Positions 33,535 to 42,915 are shown, numbered from the stretch's first letter. The stretch is DNA of 64,000 bases from CAG-791 sp963593905 (GCA_963593905.1 CAVBBL010000006.1:1-64000); one strand, 5' to 3'. Notes: generated by a model not told the origin, from the sequence alone. Made by a program: numbers and translations.

Positions 33535-35970
33535 ATGAAATTCGGATTTTTTGACGACGCCAATCAGGAATATGTCATCACTACACCCAAGACCCCGCTG
33601 CCCTGGATCAACTATCTGGGCAACAAGGACTTTTTCAGTCTGATTTCCAACACATGCGGCGGCTACACCTTTTATAAGGATGCCAAGCTCCTGCGTTTGA
33701 CCAGATATCGCTACAACAATGTTCCCTATGACAATAACGGCAAGTATTTCTATATCAAAGACGGCGATACCATCTGGAATCCCGGCTGGCAGCCCACCCA
33801 CACAGAGCTTGACAGCTATGAGTGCCGCCACGGTCTTGGCTACAGCCGTTTCACCGGCAGCAAGAACGGCATTAAGGCACAGGCCCTCTATTTCGTGCCC
33901 ATGAACGACACCTGCGAAGTAGAGCAGGTAAAGCTCACCAATGAGACCGATGAGACAAAGAATATCCAGCTCTTCTCTTATGTAGAGTGGTGCCTGTGGA
34001 ACGCAGACGATGATATGAAAAACTTCCAGCGTAATCTTTCCACCGGCGAGGTAGAGATCGTAGATTCCACCATCTTCCACAAGACCGAGTACAGAGAGCG
34101 CCGCAATCACTATGCCCTTTATTCTGTCAACACCAAGGTAGACGGCTACGATACCAGCCGTCAGGACTTCATCGGCATGTACGAAGGTCCGGACCGCCCT
34201 GTGGCTGTCGTAAACGGTGCCTGCACCAATTCCGTAGCCAGCGGCTGGTTCCCGATTGCTTCCCATCAGCTCAATGTCACTCTGGCTCCCGGAGAGACCA
34301 AATCCTTTATCTTCGTTCTGGGCTATATCGAAAACCCCGAAGAGGAAAAGTGGGAAAGCAAGGCAGTGATCAACAAGACCAGAGCATGGGCTATGCTAGA
34401 TCGCTACAAGACCGACGAACAGGTAGAGGCTGCATTTACAGAGCTGCATGACTACTGGAAGGCCCTCCTTGCCAAGTACACCATCCACTCCTCCAACACG
34501 GAGGTGGACCGCATGGTCAACACCTGGAATCAGTACCAGTGCATGGTTACCTTCAATATGAGCCGCAGCGCTTCCTACTACGAGTCCGGCATCGGCCGCG
34601 GCATGGGCTTTAGAGATTCCTGCCAGGATCTTTTGGGCTTCGTGCATCTGATCCCGGATCGCGCCAGAGAGAGAATCATCGATATCGCTTCCACCCAGTT
34701 CCAGAACGGCAGCGCTTATCACCAGTATCAGCCTCTGACCAAGAAGGGCAATGCCGACATCGGCAGCGGCTTTAACGATGATCCGCTGTGGCTGATCGCA
34801 GGCACCAGCGCATACATCAAGGAGACCGGCGACCTGAGCATTCTGGATGAGTCCGTTCCCTTTGATAATGATGAGTCCGTAGCACAGCCCCTTATGGAGC
34901 ACTTAAAGCGTTCTCTGGACTTCATCATTAACAACAAAGGCCCTCACGGTCTTCCTCTGATCGGCCGTGCCGACTGGAATGACTGCCTGAATCTGAACTG
35001 CTTCTCCGCCCATCCCGGTGAGTCCTTCCAGACCTTTGGTCCCAGCGAAGGTCCGGTAGCAGAATCTGTCTTCATTGCCGGCATGTTTGTAAAATACGGC
35101 GAAGAGTATGCACAGCTTTGCGAATTAAAGGGCGATGCAGCGGAGGCAGCCCGTGCCCGTGAAGAGGTACAGAAGGTATACGATGCTGTCCTTAAGGACG
35201 GCTGGGACGGCGAGTGGTTCGTCCGCGCTTATGATGCCCACGGTGACAAGGTCGGTTCCAAGGAATGCGAGGAAGGTCAGATCTACATCGAGCCCCAGGG
35301 CTTCTGCGTGCTGGCAGGCATCGGTGTCAAGGAAGGTCTGGCAGACAAGGCACTGGCTTCCGTCAAGGAGCGTCTGGACACCAAGTACGGCGTCATGATC
35401 CTGCAGCCTGCTTATACCCGTTATCACTTAGAGCTTGGCGAAATCAGCTCCTATCCCCCGGGATACAAGGAAAACGCCGGCATTTTCTGCCACAACAATC
35501 CCTGGATCTCCATCGCAGAGACTGTATGCGGCCACGGCGATCGTGCTTTTGAAGTCTATAAAAAGACTTGCCCCGCTTACATCGAAGACATCAGCGAGAT
35601 TCACTGCACAGAGCCCTATGTATATTCTCAGATGGTGGCAGGCCGGGATGCAAAATTCCACGGTCAGGGCAAGAACAGCTGGCTGACCGGTACCGCTGCA
35701 TGGACTTTTGTGAATGTTTCTCAGTACATTCTGGGCATTCAGGCTACCCATAAGGGTCTGTCCGTAGATCCCTGCACCCCTAAGGACTTCGGTGACTTCA
35801 CCATCAACCGTACCTACCGGGATGCTGTCTACCACATCTCCGTTTCCAATCCTGACCATGTAGAGAAGGGTGTACGCTCCCTGACGGTGGACGGTCAGGC
35901 TGTAGAGGGCAATGTAATCCCTTATGTAGAAGGCAAGAAGGAATACAATGTAGAGGTTGTAATGGGCTGA
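33535..35970 (+). CDS. Cellobiose phosphorylase (GH94)
   Basis: 811-residue intracellular enzyme that splits cellobiose with phosphate into glucose 1-phosphate and glucose. The opening MKFGFFDDANQEYVI and the RRLTRYRYNNVP-like stretch match clostridial cellobiose phosphorylase from memory. The catalytic Asp is in GRADWNDCLN, and the C-terminal phosphate and sugar site region has WLTGTAAW. Length equals the family norm. ATG at 33,535 is preceded by AAAGGAAAGCGT. No cellobiose transporter is next to it. Confidence 0.95.
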   Translation: MKFGFFDDANQEYVITTPKTPLPWINYLGNKDFFSLISNTCGGYTFYKDAKLLRLTRYRYNNVPYDNNGKYFYIKDGDTIWNPGWQPTHTELDSYECRHGLGYSRFTGSKNGIKAQALYFVPMNDTCEVEQVKLTNETDETKNIQLFSYVEWCLWNADDDMKNFQRNLSTGEVEIVDSTIFHKTEYRERRNHYALYSVNTKVDGYDTSRQDFIGMYEGPDRPVAVVNGACTNSVASGWFPIASHQLNVTLAPGETKSFIFVLGYIENPEEEKWESKAVINKTRAWAMLDRYKTDEQVEAAFTELHDYWKALLAKYTIHSSNTEVDRMVNTWNQYQCMVTFNMSRSASYYESGIGRGMGFRDSCQDLLGFVHLIPDRARERIIDIASTQFQNGSAYHQYQPLTKKGNADIGSGFNDDPLWLIAGTSAYIKETGDLSILDESVPFDNDESVAQPLMEHLKRSLDFIINNKGPHGLPLIGRADWNDCLNLNCFSAHPGESFQTFGPSEGPVAESVFIAGMFVKYGEEYAQLCELKGDAAEAARAREEVQKVYDAVLKDGWDGEWFVRAYDAHGDKVGSKECEEGQIYIEPQGFCVLAGIGVKEGLADKALASVKERLDTKYGVMILQPAYTRYHLELGEISSYPPGYKENAGIFCHNNPWISIAETVCGHGDRAFEVYKKTCPAYIEDISEIHCTEPYVYSQMVAGRDAKFHGQGKNSWLTGTAAWTFVNVSQYILGIQATHKGLSVDPCTPKDFGDFTINRTYRDAVYHISVSNPDHVEKGVRSLTVDGQAVEGNVIPYVEGKKEYNVEVVMG

Positions 35971-35979
35971 TATCCCCTG

Positions 35980-36036
35980 GATTGATATATCCCAGACTGA
36001 TATATTCTGGACTGATATATTCTGGACTGATACAAC
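35980..36036. repeat. 15-nt tandem repeat after cellobiose phosphorylase
   Basis: Units GACTGATATATTCTG in about 3.8 copies starting 9 nt past the stop codon. Confidence 0.75.
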
Positions 36037-36062
36037 AAATACACACTCGCAGTAAGCAAAAC

Positions 36063-36100
36063 ATCCCCCTGTACTTGCAGTACAGGGGGATATTTTTATT
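36063..36100 (+). terminator. Terminator of cellobiose phosphorylase
   Basis: ATCCCCCTGTACT-TGC-AGTACAGGGGGAT, 13 bp, followed by ATTTTTATTT. Confidence 0.92.
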
Positions 36101-36220
36101 TGTAATCCGACTATTTTTTCTGTAAAAAATGGCTGCCTACTCATATTTGGAAAAAAACAAGGTCATAACTTCTCATGAGAGCACTCTCTCGTCGGCGTAT
36201 TTGACCTTTTGCCTCTGGTA

Positions 36221-37009
36221 TCATTTCATAAGATGCAACTTGTGCAGCACCTTGCGCCGCAAGATATCCAATCTGCCCAGAGTCATATTATAGCGAACGC
36301 CTACATTTCCGCCGTATTTATCCTTGTTGCAGAAAATAGCGCTGGTGGTCTCTCCCTCTTTCAAAAGTTCCTCGATAGCGATCAGTTCCGGTCCCACATA
36401 GCGCAGCGTATATTCCTCTCCATAATGATAAAAGAACGCATTTTCCATAGATTCATCATGCCACAGGGCGATGATTCCATTCCGCAGATCCGCCTCCGTA
36501 CGATCCCGCAAATCTCTGGACATGCGCAGGAAGGGCTCCGTTCTTCCCACGATAAAGCGGCTGGAGAGATATTTTTCTGCTTTCGTGCCGTAGGGAATAT
36601 AGGCCGTGGATGCCTCTCTTCTCTCAAAGGGCATCTGCTCCGGGTCATCTCCCTCGGCTGTGGCAGTCCACAGCGTAAAGTCTGCCCCTTCAAAGGCAGC
36701 AGAGGGAATCGGCCGCAGGAACTGCATATTGGCATTTAAGAGAATCAGATAATCGTATTTCGTCAAAATATCCTGCAGGCCGCAGATACGCACCCATTTC
36801 TGCAATACATCATACGGCCAGCCCATCTTTTTGGCGTAGCAGGGATAGACATGTGCCTGCTTACCCTCCAGAATCTCCTTATCTTCTGTAAATACATAAT
36901 AATCCTTCTGCGCATCCGGCAGAAAATACTTCTCCGCGCTGTCATGGAATTGCTTCCAGAAGATACTGTAGGTGCCGGTACAATTGTAAATAATAGCATA
37001 TTTTGTCAT
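36221..37009 (-). CDS. GT6-family glycosyltransferase (ABO/alpha-Gal type fold)
   Basis: 262-residue transferase resembling family GT6, which adds GalNAc or Gal in alpha linkage (as in blood group A/B enzymes). Matches: IFWKQFHDSAEKYFLP near the start, YYVFTEDKE, the WPYDVLQKW stretch, YLILLNANMQF where animal enzymes have DxD, and NGIIALWHDESMEN near the acceptor site. The NAN in place of DxD is the mark of bacterial GT6 members that work without metal. No membrane segment. It lies 33 nt after the response regulator, so it is co-transcribed with the two-component genes. Acceptor unknown. Confidence 0.8.
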   Translation of the reverse strand: MTKYAIIYNCTGTYSIFWKQFHDSAEKYFLPDAQKDYYVFTEDKEILEGKQAHVYPCYAKKMGWPYDVLQKWVRICGLQDILTKYDYLILLNANMQFLRPIPSAAFEGADFTLWTATAEGDDPEQMPFERREASTAYIPYGTKAEKYLSSRFIVGRTEPFLRMSRDLRDRTEADLRNGIIALWHDESMENAFFYHYGEEYTLRYVGPELIAIEELLKEGETTSAIFCNKDKYGGNVGVRYNMTLGRLDILRRKVLHKLHLMK

Positions 37010-37042
37010 ATCCATCCCCATTCCGCAGACATACCTCTTTCC

Positions 37043-37675
37043 TTAGCTCTCAATATGCACAGCCATGCCGCTGACCCTGGCCTCGATGGCCAGCTCTGTG
37101 CGGCTGGCACAGCCCGATTTTTCCATCATATGGCGGATATGCTGCTTCACCGTATTTTCAGAGATACCCAGTTCTTCGGCAATGGCAGCATTGGTAGCGC
37201 CCGTCGTCATGATCCGCAGCACTTCCATCTCCCGGTCGGTAAACTCCTCGCTGTCCGCCAATCCCAGCTGTACTTTCGGCGCACTGTCCGGATAGACCGA
37301 TTCACCGGCCATAGTGCGATCCATCACTTCCAGAATCGTATTCTGAGAAGCCTCCTTGTACCAGAAGCTGTCAATGCCAATCTCCCTGGCTCTTTTCAGC
37401 CAGGATGCCTCCGGCATGGAAGTGACGGCGATAATCTTGATCCGGGGTGCTGCCTTTTTGATCTTGGCGGCAGCCTCCAGTCCATTAGAACCATCCTTCA
37501 TAAGAATATCCATCAATACCAGATCCACTGACACCTTGCCCACTAACGTATCCGCCAGGGAGGCTGACTCCACCGACTGCACTAACTCATACCGGTCCGT
37601 GGAGCGGATATACATTTCAAACAGTGATCTGGCCACAAATTGGTCATCTACAATCATTACCTTTACTTTTTTCAT
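37043..37675 (-). CDS. NarL/LuxR-family response regulator
   Basis: 210-residue two-domain regulator. Receiver domain with DDQ acidic pair, phospho-acceptor Asp in LVLMDILMKDG (about 54), and Lys in WYKEASQ; C-terminal LuxR helix-turn-helix EFTDREMEVLRIM...GISENTVKQHI. ATG at 37,675 follows AAAGGGATAATT; the in-frame sequence upstream is mosaic repeat. Pairs with the kinase at 37,741-39,141. Confidence 0.92.
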   Translation of the reverse strand: MKKVKVMIVDDQFVARSLFEMYIRSTDRYELVQSVESASLADTLVGKVSVDLVLMDILMKDGSNGLEAAAKIKKAAPRIKIIAVTSMPEASWLKRAREIGIDSFWYKEASQNTILEVMDRTMAGESVYPDSAPKVQLGLADSEEFTDREMEVLRIMTTGATNAAIAEELGISENTVKQHIRHMMEKSGCASRTELAIEARVSGMAVHIES

Positions 37676-37740
37676 AATTATCCCTTTCGCGCAGGCGATT
37701 CCTCCGATGTGATCTGCAAGGATACCGTAGGTATCCTCAT
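37676..37740 (-). repeat. Mosaic hairpin element, partial copy at the kinase-regulator junction
   Basis: On the gene strand: module B (GAGGATACCTACGGTATCC), a shortened module C (CGGAGGAATCGCCTGCGCGA), then AAAGGGATAATT and the regulator start. Modules A and D are missing. Confidence 0.65.
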
Positions 37741-39141
37741 TTATTCTACGGGAAAGCAAAGCTTTAGGAGAAACATCGGACTGCTCTCAATGTGCATCTC
37801 CACCCCCTGCTGCCCTGCCAGTCTGCGCAGATTGCCAAGTCCCCCGGTCTCTCGTATATTTTCTCCCGGCGGTACTCCGTTATTATAAACCGTAACCTCT
37901 ACTCTGTCAGAATCTTTTTTCCCATTTCTTTCCCAGGCACAGACATAGAGTATATCTCCCCGGCCGTGCTTCACCGTATTGGTCAGACATTCCTGCAAAG
38001 CAATACAGAGCACATTTTCCTCGGGATCTCTTTTTTCTGTCAGTTTTTCTATTAAGGAACTGGAACTGAAAGCTTCTTTTTCACCTGTTTTCTCCCCTTC
38101 CGATTCCTCTTTGGGTGCCTTTGGATCTCCTCCCAGCACCACCTGCACCTGTAAAGCCTTGGCCTTTTTTAAGAAATCCTGCCAGAATGTCGTGGTGGTC
38201 TCTGTCGATTCCTCCGCCTCTCGTTTCATAACCCGCACGATATAATCCCACAATGCCAGCATCTCGCGAGGATGTCGTTCCTTAGGGGATTGACTTTGAT
38301 AAAGCCGATAGGACAACAGTGCATGCCCCACTTCATCGTGAATGCGAATCTTGGCCCGGAGGATTTCATCCTCTCTGGTAACCAGATTGATTTCCCTGTT
38401 AAGCTTATGCAATCTTTGATTTAATTTCTGCTGGCGTCTGCTGTCCTCTGCCAGCTCCTCTCCCAGCCGGTATTGCTCTGTGATATTGTAAGCCAGAATC
38501 TCCCATCTGCCATCCCTATCTTTCAGCTGCGTACGTCTGAAGTCCCAAACAGTTCCATCAGATAGATGAACCTCTGCGGGATTCGAGATAGATTTTAAAT
38601 CATTCCAGAATCGATTGGCATTTAGAATCTCCGTACCAAAAAGTGATGCACAGAGTCTGTCCATCTGCGCGTTAACCAAAAGTGGGAGACCGTCCGCGGC
38701 CCCATAACAGATTCCCACCGGCATATAATCCATATTTTCCTTGATGGCACCGGGCGTCAAATGGCTTCTTTTTTCCCTTTGAAGACGTCTTCGAAGCAGA
38801 TACAGACTGACACTGATCAGCACCAGAATCAAAAGCAGCAAAAAGACCGGAATCCTCTCCAGCAAGGGAGATAAAAGCCGATTGACCTCCACAAGCTGTT
38901 TCGAGCTCGGTACGGAGGAATCTGCGCTCTCTATCCGGATCATATAGAAGTTCATCTCCTCCGTCATCGCCTGCAGAATACACAGACTTCCTGTGAAGAG
39001 AAGGAGCGTCTCTGCCCCAATGCAAAAGAGACGCTCCATCCATGCATTGATCAGTAAATACAGCAATAATGATGTAACAAAAGCATAGGCTGCCCCCAGA
39101 ATGCATTGTCCGTTATAGGGAAGCATTGCAAAACTAATCAT
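37741..39141 (-). CDS. Sensor histidine kinase (two N-terminal helices, PAS-like, HisKA_3-type)
   Basis: 466-residue kinase. Two or three transmembrane helices (about 10-50 and 95-120), a PAS-like domain (about 135-235), a coiled coil, then a dimerisation helix with RIHDEVGHALL (His about 300), and an HATPase domain with ECLTNTVKHG (N box) and VYNNGVPPG/GGLGNL (G boxes). A Glu/Lys-rich loop is inserted between the two. Paired with the LuxR-type regulator. ATG at 39,141 follows AAAGAGGTAATT; in-frame sequence upstream is repeat. It probably works together with the 7TM protein directly upstream. Confidence 0.9.
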   Translation of the reverse strand: MISFAMLPYNGQCILGAAYAFVTSLLLYLLINAWMERLFCIGAETLLLFTGSLCILQAMTEEMNFYMIRIESADSSVPSSKQLVEVNRLLSPLLERIPVFLLLLILVLISVSLYLLRRRLQREKRSHLTPGAIKENMDYMPVGICYGAADGLPLLVNAQMDRLCASLFGTEILNANRFWNDLKSISNPAEVHLSDGTVWDFRRTQLKDRDGRWEILAYNITEQYRLGEELAEDSRRQQKLNQRLHKLNREINLVTREDEILRAKIRIHDEVGHALLSYRLYQSQSPKERHPREMLALWDYIVRVMKREAEESTETTTTFWQDFLKKAKALQVQVVLGGDPKAPKEESEGEKTGEKEAFSSSSLIEKLTEKRDPEENVLCIALQECLTNTVKHGRGDILYVCAWERNGKKDSDRVEVTVYNNGVPPGENIRETGGLGNLRRLAGQQGVEMHIESSPMFLLKLCFPVE

Positions 39142-39286
39142 AATTACCTCTTTAAGCCGCAGCTTGCTGCGGCTGCGTGAGGAGAATTTCGCGAAGGCGA
39201 ATTCTCCGATACGATCTGCCAGGATGCCGCAGGCATCCTTATAATGACAGAAAATGACATCAGTCATTTGCTGTCATTTTCCCTCT
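39142..39286 (-). repeat. Mosaic hairpin element, full copy before the histidine kinase
   Basis: In gene orientation: A (AATGACAG...CTGTCATT, 39,243-39,278), B (AAGGATGCCTGCGGCATCC), C (GGAGAATTCGCCTTCGCGA...), D (AGCCGCAG-CAAG-CTGCGGCT, 39,155-39,174), then AAAGAGGTAATT and ATG. A further D module (39,290-39,309) encodes the last residues of the preceding gene. Confidence 0.8.
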
Positions 39287-41023
39287 TTAAGCCGCAGCTT
39301 GCTGCGGCTGTTTTAGCCGCAGTGTGATATAACTGGTGTCTTCTTCTCTCGTCCTCCAAAGTTCGCCGCCAAAGGCCTTGATTCTCTCATTCCATTCCGA
39401 AGACAGATAAATCTCGTCCGTTGTATCCAGGGTCAGCTGCACCTGCAGCAGGGGGACGTCTGACTCTGGTTCTTTTTTTACCTCCAGTAAGGACATCCAC
39501 ACCCGCAGATACGGCAGGGAGTTCTCTATGACCGTCTCCATAAATTCCCCTGCACAAAGAATCAACTCGCCGTCAAAGACATCGCTCCCTATGCACTCCA
39601 CATAGGTTTTGATACCGCACATGCGCAAGTACTCTAAGACCTCCGACGTAGCAAGATAGAGTTCCTCCACTTGCACTTTTCCCTGTTGGGCGAGTAAAAG
39701 CAGATTAGAATGACGCTTGATATATGCCGCCAGAAGACTGGCCCGCTGCATATTTCTGTCTACTTCCTGTTCTGCCTCTGCATCCTTCCCCTCTTTTTCG
39801 TCTGTCTTATTTATAATCTTTTCCGTCTGGTTCAGCAGTTCCTGCATCATCTCCAGCTGCTTGCCCACCGTACTGGCCATTTTGTCATAGAGCCTTGTCT
39901 TTTCCTCAATTCGGGCTTTTCGCTGTGCCAGTTTATTTTCCCCTTCCAGCATAGCATTTTCTTCTGTCAGAATGTCTCTATATTCTTCCAGCTCTCTGTT
40001 CAGACTGTTACGCTTGCTCACGTCCTCTGTCCAATAACCGATGCCGCCCTGCAGCGTCTGACTATAGAGAAGCAGATCGCCGTTATGCAAGGAAATCGGC
40101 TCCCTTAACGCTGCTTCTGCCTGTTTTATATTGATGGCCACTGTATTTCCTGAGTGATAGCGTATCCTGCCCTTTCGATCTAGAATACCGCCCGAAGCAG
40201 CCGATAGGTTCCAGAGATTTTCATAATCATCATTAGAATGGATCAGTCCGGCCTGAATCAATCCTTCTGTGAAGGCGATACAAAGTATGGAAAAAAACTC
40301 TGCCATATTGAATGTAAAATAATACCGAATCACCGGTATACTGTAGACGCTTACCATGTAAATCAGACCGATAGCCAGGGGCAGCAGCGGCATCCAGATA
40401 TGTTTTCTGCTGGAGGTAACCCTGCAGCGTTTCATGGCGATTACTAAGGAACTGCAGACCAGTACAATCACCCACAGCATGGTCAAATAATAAAAAATGC
40501 AATGCGTATAATTATCGCCGACATGCCACTGGCTTGCTCCTTTGGGAAAACCAAAGGCCTGTTGATGCAGATCATTGGTCATCATTCCGATGGAAAGCAC
40601 GAAAGCCGGTATGTAAAGCCTTTTCCATTTCTTTTCGATCCTATAATCCCAGGGTTTTCCTATGCACAATACAGCAAAAAAGACACATAGTACAGAATAA
40701 ATGATGGGCGTGTAGTAAAAATACCACACATAGCGGACGGCTGTTTCATTGTCCGAAAAAAAAGAGTGATTGACCAGCTTAACTAACAGCATCACACTCA
40801 TAAACATGACCATCCAGGTAAAGTAACGCCTTTTTTCCTCCTGAAGCAGTCGACGTCGCATCTGTACACACCAGATATACAATGCCGCCAGCATCATCAT
40901 CCCCTGGATATTATTGGCAGGAAATCCCTTCCAGCTGATGCTTAAATGGGAAAATACGGCGGATAGGATCACCAGAAGAAGGCATATTATATTGACTCTC
41001 GTGGTCTCTTTACTGCTGTGCAT
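39287..41023 (-). CDS. 7TM sensor protein with degenerate kinase-like C-terminus
   Basis: 578-residue membrane protein. Seven or eight transmembrane helices (about 10-260) resemble 7TM-type kinase N-termini; a short PAS-like piece (GGILDRKGRIRYH) and a long coiled coil (about 340-430, charged) follow. The C-terminal part resembles an HATPase in its N-box area (GEFMETVIENSLPYL) but has no obvious G boxes and no phospho-acceptor histidine motif, so it may sense and signal to the neighbouring kinase instead of phosphorylating. The last residues PQQAAA and stop come from a mosaic hairpin module. Start ATG at 41,023 follows AAAGAGGTAG. Confidence 0.7.
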   Translation of the reverse strand: MHSSKETTRVNIICLLLVILSAVFSHLSISWKGFPANNIQGMMMLAALYIWCVQMRRRLLQEEKRRYFTWMVMFMSVMLLVKLVNHSFFSDNETAVRYVWYFYYTPIIYSVLCVFFAVLCIGKPWDYRIEKKWKRLYIPAFVLSIGMMTNDLHQQAFGFPKGASQWHVGDNYTHCIFYYLTMLWVIVLVCSSLVIAMKRCRVTSSRKHIWMPLLPLAIGLIYMVSVYSIPVIRYYFTFNMAEFFSILCIAFTEGLIQAGLIHSNDDYENLWNLSAASGGILDRKGRIRYHSGNTVAINIKQAEAALREPISLHNGDLLLYSQTLQGGIGYWTEDVSKRNSLNRELEEYRDILTEENAMLEGENKLAQRKARIEEKTRLYDKMASTVGKQLEMMQELLNQTEKIINKTDEKEGKDAEAEQEVDRNMQRASLLAAYIKRHSNLLLLAQQGKVQVEELYLATSEVLEYLRMCGIKTYVECIGSDVFDGELILCAGEFMETVIENSLPYLRVWMSLLEVKKEPESDVPLLQVQLTLDTTDEIYLSSEWNERIKAFGGELWRTREEDTSYITLRLKQPQQAAA

Positions 41024-41049
41024 ATCTACCTCTTTTACGGATTCTTATT

Positions 41050-42261
41050 TTACAGCAATACATACTTCTGCAGTCTGTGAAAAGCTTCTTCCACCCGAGA
41101 TTTGGGCAATGCCAGATTCATACGGATGGCATTATCGCCGTGGAAGGGTCTGCCGTCCTGCCAGGCCACACCTACTTCCCAACCGCCCTGCAATACCTCT
41201 TCAAAGGTTTTCCCATGTTTTTCACACCACTTCGTGAAATTCAGAAAAAGCATATAAGTGCCCTGCGGTCTGGAAAATTCCACCTCCGGATAATGCTCCT
41301 TCAGATACCCGCAGGCATAGTCCATATTTTCCGAAAGCACCTTGCACAGAGCATCGGTCCATTCTCTGCCCACCTGACTGTAAGCACCGATCAAGGCATG
41401 CATAGACAGTACATTCATGCTGTTGTAATGGCTCTTTCCACTCTTAGAGCGCACTCTGTCCCGAAGGTATTCATTGTAAATGATGTGATAGCTGCCCACC
41501 AATCCTGCCAGATTAAAGGTCTTACTGGGGGCATACAGAGCCACCGTGCGCTCTCTGGCATCCTCGCTGACAGATTGGGTGGGGATATGCTGATGGCCGT
41601 CCAGAAGGAGATCGGACCAGATCTCATCGGAAATTACCATACAGTCATATTTTTGGTAAAGTGCCATGGCCTTTTCTATTTCCCAGCGCTCCCACACGCG
41701 TCCGGTGGGATTGTGCGGGCTGCAGAAGACTGCCGCATGTATTCTGTTTCTGCGCAGTTTCTCTTCCATATCCTGATAATCCATGCGCCAGATACCTTGC
41801 TCATCCCGCACCAGGGGGCTTAGAACGATATGATAGCCATTGTCCTCGATGCAGCCGGTAAAGCCGATATAGGTGGGGCTGTGGAGCAGCACGGCATCTC
41901 CCGGCGCTGCAAAAGCTGTCAGGGCAGAGATCACGCCTCCCAGAACACCATTTTCATAGTCGATGCAATCCGGTGTCAGTCCTGTCACACCGTTTCGATC
42001 TCTCTGCCAGCCGATGATGGCATCATAATAGGCTGGCGTAGGGGAAAAATAGCCAAAGGCAGGGTGGCTCACCCGTTGGATGATTGCCTCCTGTATAGAA
42101 GGCGCTGTGGGGAAGTTCATATCCGCCACCCACATGGGTATCAGATCAAAGCCTTCTTTGGGCGCCCGGGGCGCAAAGCTGCCGTCTCCCTCTCCCGGCA
42201 TATCTACTGCGATGGCATCCTTGCCGTGTCTGTCTATGATACTGGTAAAATCGAAGTCCAT
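41050..42261 (-). CDS. patB: PatB/MalY-type PLP-dependent C-S lyase (aminotransferase fold)
   Basis: 403-residue fold-type I PLP enzyme of the MalY/PatB family, typically cystathionine beta-lyase or cysteine-S-conjugate lyase. Evidence: PMWVADMNFPTAPSIQEAI, HPAFGYFSPTP, NPTGRVW, VISDEIWSDL and the PLP lysine in APSKTFNLAG. ATG at 42,261 is preferred over 42,273 because GGAGACTAGC lies directly before it. It ends 26 nt before the 7TM sensor gene and may head a five-gene operon. Confidence 0.9.
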   Translation of the reverse strand: MDFDFTSIIDRHGKDAIAVDMPGEGDGSFAPRAPKEGFDLIPMWVADMNFPTAPSIQEAIIQRVSHPAFGYFSPTPAYYDAIIGWQRDRNGVTGLTPDCIDYENGVLGGVISALTAFAAPGDAVLLHSPTYIGFTGCIEDNGYHIVLSPLVRDEQGIWRMDYQDMEEKLRRNRIHAAVFCSPHNPTGRVWERWEIEKAMALYQKYDCMVISDEIWSDLLLDGHQHIPTQSVSEDARERTVALYAPSKTFNLAGLVGSYHIIYNEYLRDRVRSKSGKSHYNSMNVLSMHALIGAYSQVGREWTDALCKVLSENMDYACGYLKEHYPEVEFSRPQGTYMLFLNFTKWCEKHGKTFEEVLQGGWEVGVAWQDGRPFHGDNAIRMNLALPKSRVEEAFHRLQKYVLL

Positions 42262-42419
42262 GCTAGTCTCCATTTCTGAGCAGGTTCGCTGCGAAGAGGT
42301 GATGAGAATTCTGTATGCAGGAATTCTCTGATTTTCTTATCATTTTACTATATTAGCTGCATTCCGAAAAGATGAGGGGATCATAATAAGATGAGTTATC
42401 GCAATAGAAATTACAGATC

Positions 42420-42530
42420 AAGGTGTCAAGGTGCCGCCCGGCCATGCACCTGCTCATTTAATCATTTTGATGTAATGCCTTTTGTAGACTTTACCATTCA
42501 AGGTGTCCGGGTGCCGCCCGGCCATGCACC
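42420..42530. repeat. 31-nt direct repeat beside the 245-bp element
   Basis: A stretch ending GTGCCGCCCGGCCATGCACC occurs at 42,420-42,450 and again at 42,500-42,530, the second copy running into the element end. Suggests a partial duplication. Confidence 0.7.
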
Positions 42531-42770
42531 GGGGCGCGGCAGATGTCTCGCACCATGCACTTTGCACCGTTTTGCTAAGGTTCGCCTCTCGCCTTCGGAT
42601 GGCCGGCCCTTAACTCGCATCCCCGCTTGATGCGGGTCTGCTCAGACAGGCGGGCCTATCGAGCGCGCTCTGAAAGCGCGCCCGATACCATCCTCCGGCT
42701 TCGATGCCAACCTAAGCAAAACTGGCGCGCAGTGCAAAGGATGCGAGCCATTCTGCCACGCCCCGGTGCA
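42525..42770 (-). repeat. 245-bp palindromic element, copy 2 (opposite orientation)
   Basis: About 90 percent alike to 28,026-28,270 when reverse-complemented. The stem GCACGCT/AGCGTGC of copy 1 is GCGCGCT/AGCGCGC here, a paired change, and one position of the terminal repeat also changes on both sides (T-A to C-G). Confidence 0.85.
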
Positions 42771-42874
42771 TTACGTTTTGCCAATTCATAATAAACAACC
42801 CAGAAATAAGATTCTTTGTATAACAATTCCGGAATATGTATAAATTGATAATTCCGCACCGTGCAATAAAAAAG

Positions 42875-42915
42875 GCAGACAAAGACACAAGTTATATAAC
42901 TGTGTCTTTGTCTGC
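42875..42915 (-). terminator. Terminator of yeiH
   Basis: 15-bp perfect stem GCAGACAAAGACACA/TGTGTCTTTGTCTGC, followed by CTTTTTTATTG on the minus strand. Confidence 0.92.

Noticed and set aside
37676..37759. N-terminal extensions of the kinase, regulator, peptidase and YfcE genes
   Set aside because: The extra residues (ILADRIGEF-like) are translations of the mosaic hairpin repeat; strong SD sequences mark the inner ATG codons.
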